DNA of 64,000 bases from Chlamydomonas sphaeroides (Eukaryota > Chlorophyta > Chlorophyceae > Chlamydomonadales > Chlamydomonadaceae). The position numbers and the translations under genes are program-made. Below the pieces are notes generated by a model that was not told where the DNA came from, made no database searches, and saw nothing but the letters and a program-made list of their open reading frames with translations. The stretch spans positions 19,862 to 83,861 of the forward strand of contig BDDC01000226.1 in the NCBI GenBank assembly GCA_001662425.1, given 5' to 3'. Below, piece after piece: positions 58,601 through 64,000 of the stretch (the stretch's first letter is position 1; every line of letters begins with the position of its first letter).

Positions 58601-60580
58601 GCCGTGGCGCTGCCTCCCGCCGCCAGCTTGGCCTGCAGGCCGCCGGTGCCGCCCGTGGCTGCGATCATGAGATCCAGCGCCGCCTTCTGGGCGCGGTCCT
58701 AGGGGACAGGCGGGGATGGTGCATGGCAGATCTTGGTGGGCTTGCGCTCACGGGACAGGGGAAGCGGGTTCTTGCGTGTGTGGGGTGGCAGGCAATCCTG
58801 AATGAAATGGGCGAGCGGCCGTGCAGCCGTTGGCGCCAACCACGACAGCGTGCGGCATGGCACGCGGGCACGCGCCAGCAGCCCCGTGCGACGGGGCCCC
58901 GGGAGCTGGGGTGCTCAGGACAGCGGGGTGCGGCCGTCAGCAGCAGCGCCGTGCACACAGAGGGCGGCGCCGATCCAGGATGGCTGACAAAACCCCATCC
59001 CGCCCCGGCCCCCTCCGCGCTCCTGCGCCGCCGCCGGGGGCTGGAGGTGGCGCGGGCCATGCTGGCCCCGCCCCCGCAGGCAGGCAGGCGCCGGGTCCAG
59101 GCATCACGCATCGACGATTGGCATGCCCACATGCCCCGGGCTTGCATGGACGCGGACCGCTGCGCACAGGGCACACGGACGTAACACGTACCGCAGGCCC
59201 AGGCCCCAGGCCTGCACCAGGCCGCACCTGCGCAGCCGCCGCGGTGGAGGTGGACCCCGCCACAGGCGCCACACCGCCCGTCTGCTTGCGGGTCACGGGC
59301 ACGCCGCTCACGCTGCCGCCGCCGCTGGCGGGGCGCTGCGAGTCAGGGGGCCGTGCAGGGCCGCGGCGGCATTCGTCTTGGCGGGGCCCCGGCAGCGGAA
59401 CCAGGTTCCTCCACAGCCCAAACGCTACCTGCCCCATGGCCCCCATATCCACACGTACCCCAAACCCGGCACGCACCTCGGCCCCCGAGCTCAGGTGCCC
59501 CAGCGCGCGCCGTGTGAGGGGCACCGGCTGCGGCTGCGGCCGGCCGGGCGCCCTCGGCGACTCGCCCTCCACCAGCTGCGCATCGCCCGTGGACTGCGAG
59601 GGGCGCCCCGTCGAGGTGCCGCCGTCGGGGCTGGCGTACGGCTCGGCCTGGGGGCGTAGGCGAGGTGCACGCGGTGCTGGGCGTGGGAAGGCAGCGGGAG
59701 GTGCGCTCCGCACGCGCGCCGGCACTGGCGGGGACTAGGAGGCCGTGCTCCGGCTGCCGGCGGGTAGCGTGGGGCCTCGGGGCTGCCGCAGCCCCGCCCT
59801 GCCCAGGCTGCGTTGGGGACATGCACTGCCCACGGCGTGGCGTAGGAAGCACGGTGTGCTTCCAGGCACGGTTTCTGCTAGCCTGAACGCAATCTGGTTT
59901 CATGGCGTTTCGCCCCCATAGGGCCACGCAAGCCCTCACCCGGTAGGAGCCGCGCAGGGCCGCAAGCCGCGGTGAGGCGGGTGGCATGTCGGGGGAAGTC
60001 GCGGGCGCCGCGGAGTAGGCGTGGGGATGGGCGTGCACGTGGCCATGGGGGTGCACGTGGGCCGCGGGGTGGAGGTGGTTGATGTGGAGGTGGGGTTGGG
60101 AGTGCGCCGGGGGCACCGCCACCGAGGGCTGCGGCGCCGAGGGAAGCTGCGGCTGCGGCAGGTGCGACCCGCCGTTGGCCTGTGTGACGGGATGTCATGG
60201 CGCGATGGTTAGAAGGCGTGAGGCAGGGCCAGCAGCGTGGCTCTGGGAGACGTCCGGCAACACGCACCGTGGGCGGCACGGGCTCCGCGGACTTCTTGGT
60301 GGCTCCGTTGCGCAGCGCAGCGCTGAATGATGGAACCCTGGGGACACTGTGTGGGCGAAGGCAGATCGCTCAGGGTGGCGGCCTGAGCCCTAGCTGCGCG
60401 AGCGGGATTTCGACCGCACCTGGCCTCCGCGCCAGTCTCCCGACGCCTCCGCGCATCTACTTCCTCAAGTCGCTGGAAGTAGTATGCTGCCAGTCCGAAG
60501 GCAGCGCCAAACGCTATGGCACCGCCAATCGCCGCGCCCGAGAGCACGAGCAAAGCGTGCTTGTGCGTGTCGTTGCTCAT
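52677..60580 (-). CDS. AMPD: AMP deaminase, plant type with N-terminal membrane helix
   Basis: AMP deaminase converts AMP to IMP and ammonia in purine nucleotide balance. Twenty-one exons join in frame to 918 residues, from 60580-60420 to 52776-52677 (others include 60179-59940, 56607-56530, 55578-55387, 54259-54095 and 53776-53587). Residues about 10-35 are a membrane helix (LLVLSGAAIGGAIAFGAAFG), as in the Arabidopsis enzyme. A variable linker follows, with a His-rich exon (73-152). The catalytic domain shows VDTHIHHSACMHQKHLLRFI (zinc His residues at about 462 and 464), YDLNVDTLDMHADKNTFHRF, FSFRPHAGEAG (about 727), SLSTDDPVMIHLTKEPL (about 803) and VWKLSSADLCEIARNGVL. All expected metal and catalytic residues are present. 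Introns at 58220 and 55386 use GC donors, and probably 58584 too. Two introns hold tandem repeats. Confidence in identity is very high; the linker exons 2-6 rest on phase continuity alone. Confidence 0.95.
53941..54036. repeat. Intronic 32-bp repeat with nested 13-bp unit
   Basis: GCGGCGGAGCTGGTTGGCGG plus 12 bases recurs from 53941, 53973 and 54005 (32-bp period). Each unit contains GCGGAGCTGGTTG twice. It lies in the AMP deaminase intron between exons 54259-54095 and 53776-53587. Confidence 0.85.
55225..55345. repeat. Intronic 21-bp AT-rich tandem repeat, six copies
   Basis: GACTACGTGAACTATTATGC-type units begin near 55225, 55246, 55267, 55288, 55309 and 55330 (21-bp period), in the AMP deaminase intron between exons 55578-55387 and 55051-54911. 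The array is clearly AT-richer than its surroundings. Confidence 0.9.
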
Positions 60581-61296
60581 TTCCGACAGCTTATCTGTTA
60601 CAGGGCCCTAAGGGGCCGCAAGGCCCCGTGAAAGAGGCGCTGTGCGAGACGAGATTCTCAACGGCAAGGCTGCTTCACTGCCTGTCACGCGTAAGGTTAA
60701 AAACGATGAACCCGCGTGCTGCAGTGCTAGCAGCGGCTACCGTATGCGGTAACCATCGCATGAGCCAGATGCCCTTGGCGACCTTCCCGGTTCGGCACCG
60801 ATTCCAAGTTGGCTTGGCCACTCTGTTTTGTTGCAGCACCTCGCTCTTACCTAAAGAAATCACTCGTGTATTTGCTTCCGTCTTGGCCAAAGTGCCTTGC
60901 AGCGCACACACACGGCCGGCAACCAGTACCCCATCCTTGCACCCGACCTGCTTCGCAGCATTCAGGCGACGTCGGGCGTGCCCCATACATGTACACACCC
61001 CTCAAAAGAGCAACGACCACCTCAGCGTCGGTCTGGTCGCTGAACGGAGCTGGGGCCGGGGTGCGCCCATCGCCTCACTGTCACACGGTACGCGTGGCGC
61101 CTCGCCCGCCACACAATCCTACACAATCAAGCACCAACGCGAAGCCCCCGGCCCCAGACCCGGTATCCTGGCCCCATCCGCGTCGATCACTCTGTCACCC
61201 CTGCACACACCCCATCCACAGCACCGCGCAGGCCCGCACTCGCGCCCACAGCCGGCGGGCCGGGCCGCGGTGCCGCGCCGGGCGCCGCTCGCCCTG
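60581..61296. promoter_or_regulatory. Divergent intergenic region, AMP deaminase and small Cys-rich gene
   Basis: About 715 bp between opposing start codons, expected to contain both promoters and 5' UTRs. It is markedly less GC-rich around 60640-60900 than the flanking exons. No conserved element or additional gene recognised. Confidence 0.45.
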
Positions 61297-63121
61297 ATGG
61301 CTAAGCGCAACGAGACCGAGGTGCGGTCGTGCTGCCTGCGCTGCTTACCATATGTGTCCATGCATCTGGCGCTCAGTCCGCCGCTGCTGAGGATGAGCAT
61401 GCTGTCGCTGCGGCAGCTAGGCGGCTCGGGGCAGCTCCGCACAGGCGGGCAGGCCGCAACCCCACGACTGCCACCCGGCCGCGCCTGCTGCTGTCGCGCC
61501 CTCCTGTTGCCAGGAGGAGCGCGCGGCCCGCAAGGCAGCGACCAAGGCCGCCAAGGCGGACAAGCGCGCACAGCGGCAGGTGAGCAGGCGCAATGCGCTG
61601 CGTGGCTGCGAGGCCTTGCACGGCCCTCGCGCCCTCTGCACGCCAATCAGCGCCCTCGGTCGCGCAGCCGGCGCCGCGCAGTGCGCTGGCGCCCAAGCTA
61701 CGGCCGGCGCCCCCAACCAAGCCTCCCCTACAGTCACTGGTTGCAGCGTCCCTAAGCCCGCCGGCCGCTCCCGCCCAGCCCACCGTACATCCCTGTCACC
61801 CTGCCCACGTGCGCTCTCGTCCGAACCCCGCCGCCGGTCCCCAGGGCCAGGGCGACCCCGCCAAGGGCCGCAAACCCTGCAGCCTCTGCAGTCGGCCGCG
61901 GGACCTGCTCATTCGCTGCCAGGTGCGCCGCCAGCCGCCGCCGGCTGGACTCAAGGATCGGTCGGAGAGCGGTTGGGGACTATTGGAAGCCGTTGGGCGG
62001 CGGATGCAAGCGAGAAGAGCCGCCGGGAGCAAGGCATGCGCGCATCGACGACGGCGCCGCGCTCGGGCTGAGCGCCCCAGCAGCGCGAGCCTGAGGCCGA
62101 GGCACAAGGGGTGCGGTCGGCGACATGTGCGCCAGCGACAGCCAGCATACAGGTATCCTCTTGACTGCCCCGCAGCAGCGAGTCCCGCATCCATGCGACG
62201 CACGCACGTACCCCAGCCTAGCCGGTTATGGGGCTGCAAGGCGCGGTGTGCGCCGTGCAGCACGTGAGCCCCGTCACCTCCCCACACACGTACCCACCCA
62301 CCCCCAGGTGGACGCAAGCGGCACCTGGCACATGGCCTGCGGCCGCTGCTGGCTGGAGGCGAGCGGCGGCGCGGTGGACGGGGCGCCGGGGCGGCCGCAC
62401 TACCGCTACGGGGGGCTGTGGAAGAACCATCACAGGTGCAGCCCCGGGGTAGTGCAGCCTGGCAGACATCGCAGCATATACGAGCTGTCGGTCGTCAGCA
62501 TGTAGGTTGGAATTCAGGGTTACCATGGCCAGGACCATCGGTGCGTGCGGGCCCGGCAGCGTGTACGGCTTGTGGATCAGAAGGTCGGGTTCCGGGATGT
62601 AGGGTTCCTGTCGAGCTTGTCGTGCATGGCGTGACATCGACCTCGGTGGCGGCACGTGTCATAGCCTGACAGACCTGCGGCAGCAAGCCGCTGCAAATCA
62701 TTTGTGCCCAGTGAGACCCTGGCTTGCATGCAGTGGTAGTACTGGCAGGCGCCGTAACTAAGTACGCGTGTCAAGTTGTGCCGCTGTTGCTCAAGCGGGT
62801 GACTGTTCACGCATAATTGCCCACTTGCCGCCCCACCGCAGAGCGGCCTCGGGGCGGAACAAGGTGCCGCAGGCGGCGCGCGCGACTGCGGCCAAGGGCG
62901 GCAGGGCAGCCGGCCGGTCCGTGGAGGAGGACAGGGAGGCGGAGGCGGACGGGCAGGGGCAAGCGGACGTGAGCGGCGGGGAGGATGGCTTGGGGTATGA
63001 AAGCTCAGGGCGCGAGGAGGCCGGCGGTTCAGGCTTGGCGGCGCTACTGATGCGCGAAGCGGCCAGCTGCGATGCCGAGGCCAAAGCGGAGGCGGAGGCG
63101 GCGCAGGGCGGCGTGGCGTAA
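61297..63121 (+). CDS. Small conserved Cys-rich (probable zinc-binding) protein
   Basis: Five exons join in frame: 61297-61320, 61514-61579, 61845-61922, 62308-62435 and 62842-63121, giving 191 residues. It opens with a Lys/Arg/Ala-rich basic helix (MAKRNETEEERAARKAATKA), then KPCSLCSRPRDLLIRCQ (Cys at about 42, 45 and 55), WHMACGRCWLEASGG (Cys at about 67 and 70) and HYRYGGLWKNHH (about 88-99). The pattern CxxC...C...CxxCW...YRYGGLWKN looks like a compact zinc-binding fold, and I recall similar unnamed proteins in plants and algae. The C-terminal about 90 residues are Ala/Glu/Gly-rich and probably disordered. I cannot assign a function. The 24-nt first exon and the start at 61297 are supported by phase and by the conserved basic opening, but remain the least certain part. 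Confidence 0.7.
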
Positions 63122-64000
63122 GTAGGCACATCGCGGCAAGGCCAGCAGGGAAGTGCTCTGCGCGGGGGCGGGCAGGGCGGCGGCCCCGGCGGTGGGTTTC
63201 GAGGTGCACCATATGGAAATGCAGGGCACGATGCGAGGGGACTGTGATGGGCACTTGGACTGCGCGCGTGTCTTCCATGCTTCGATCGGGACTGTGCGTG
63301 TGGCGCTGAGGAGGCAGGCTTGGCGGGCAGAGCATGTCGAGCGTGCGTGGCACTGCACAAGGAGGGCGCAGCTGACGTAACGGGCCAGTATCCTGCTGGA
63401 GCAAAGTATAGTAAGCGTGTGTGCGTGGTTGAATGGGGTTGCATGCGGCAGGCGCTGCAACACCGCTCAGCGCTTACGTGTGCTGAACGGGGATGTTGGT
63501 CCGACAATGTACCGAGAACTGAGGACGTTCCTTAGACGTTGCGGATGACAACGCCAATGGATTACAAGCCGAAAGAGAGGCATCCCCGCCGTAAAGCCTC
63601 GAAAGAGCCCGGCCATCACGGTGTCCGTCACGCGCAAGGCGCCTCCTATGTCCTATCATACGCCGCGTTTAAGCAAGCCGCTGCGCAGCGGGGGCAACGC
63701 CCAAAAATGCATAGCACGTTTGCAACTCAACTCTTGGCCATCCTAGGCGTTTGCTTGCAGTCGCGCGTGATACCTGGTGCGTCCCTCCGTCACGGGGTGC
63801 CGGTGGTGCCTTCATCCCAGCATGCAACCCCTAGCTGTTGACGTGCCCCGCCCAGGCTGGCGCGGCTGGCGCGGAGCGGGCTGCTCGTGGACTGGGAGAC
63901 TCGACACGGTTGCCGCTCCCATGGCGCCGGTACTGGACTCTAGCTGCCGACATGGAGCCTGGACCTTGCTTCTGGGCGCCGGTGTCAGGCATGGTTCGCT
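63122..64000. other. 3' flank, no gene recognised
   Basis: About 880 bp after the last stop codon. A plus-strand open frame of about 100 codons (63539-63841) begins MRMTTPMDYKPKERHPRRKA but shows no family resemblance and no splice continuity. Probably the 3' UTR and intergenic DNA. Confidence 0.35.

Noticed and set aside
1..64000. Bacterial-type defence, biosynthetic or mobile gene cluster
   Set aside because: All supported genes are intron-rich eukaryotic genes with unrelated functions; no transposase, reverse transcriptase, integrase or terminal repeats were recognised.

Overview
The window looks like nuclear DNA of a GC-rich green alga, most likely a volvocine or chlamydomonad chlorophyte. 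Three things point there. Genes are split into many short exons by introns of roughly 60-400 bp, mostly with GTG(A/C)G donors and NCAG acceptors. The coding regions are very rich in Ala, Gly, Pro and Gln. The gene set is eukaryotic and alga-like: class II photolyase, nucleostemin GTPase, a basal-body coiled-coil protein, plant-type AMP deaminase, a SET methyltransferase, a MYND protein and DUF3431 proteins. There is no bacterial operon, plasmid, phage or CRISPR structure. Gene models were built by hand by joining exons at splice sites and requiring the reading frame to be kept across every junction.

Layout, left to right. 1-1697 (-): 5' part of a class II CPD photolyase that runs off the left edge. 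2183-8253 (+): nucleostemin-type circularly permuted GTPase, 14 exons, divergent from the photolyase. 9434-23729 (-): one giant 34-exon gene for a 2,856-residue coiled-coil protein resembling FBF1, a centriole distal-appendage protein. 24693-29757 (-): membrane-anchored SET-domain protein, 12 exons. 30499-34337 (+): 1,004-residue MYND-finger protein. 36462-38898 (-): neutral sphingomyelinase (SMPD2-type), N-terminus unresolved. 40367-43520 (-): 546-residue coiled-coil protein of unknown function; a decayed copy of its first exon lies at about 35470-35640. 45360-46058 (-): truncated, frameshifted DUF3431 pseudogene. 47895-51096 (-): its apparently intact DUF3431 paralogue. 52677-60580 (-): AMP deaminase, 21 exons. 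61297-63121 (+): small cysteine-rich conserved protein.

The genes are functionally unrelated housekeeping or cell-biology genes, so no pathway joins them. The most notable observations are a high share of GC-AG introns (about ten of roughly 107 inferred), long 11-residue (hendecad) repeats and a 13-residue tandem repeat in the FBF1-like protein, a histidine-rich linker in the AMP deaminase, and the paired functional/decayed DUF3431 genes, which also differ by one intron. I found no convincing evidence of a wholly new biological system. The best candidates for undescribed biology are the hendecad architecture of the FBF1-like protein and the two conserved-looking but unnamed proteins at 40367-43520 and 61297-63121.
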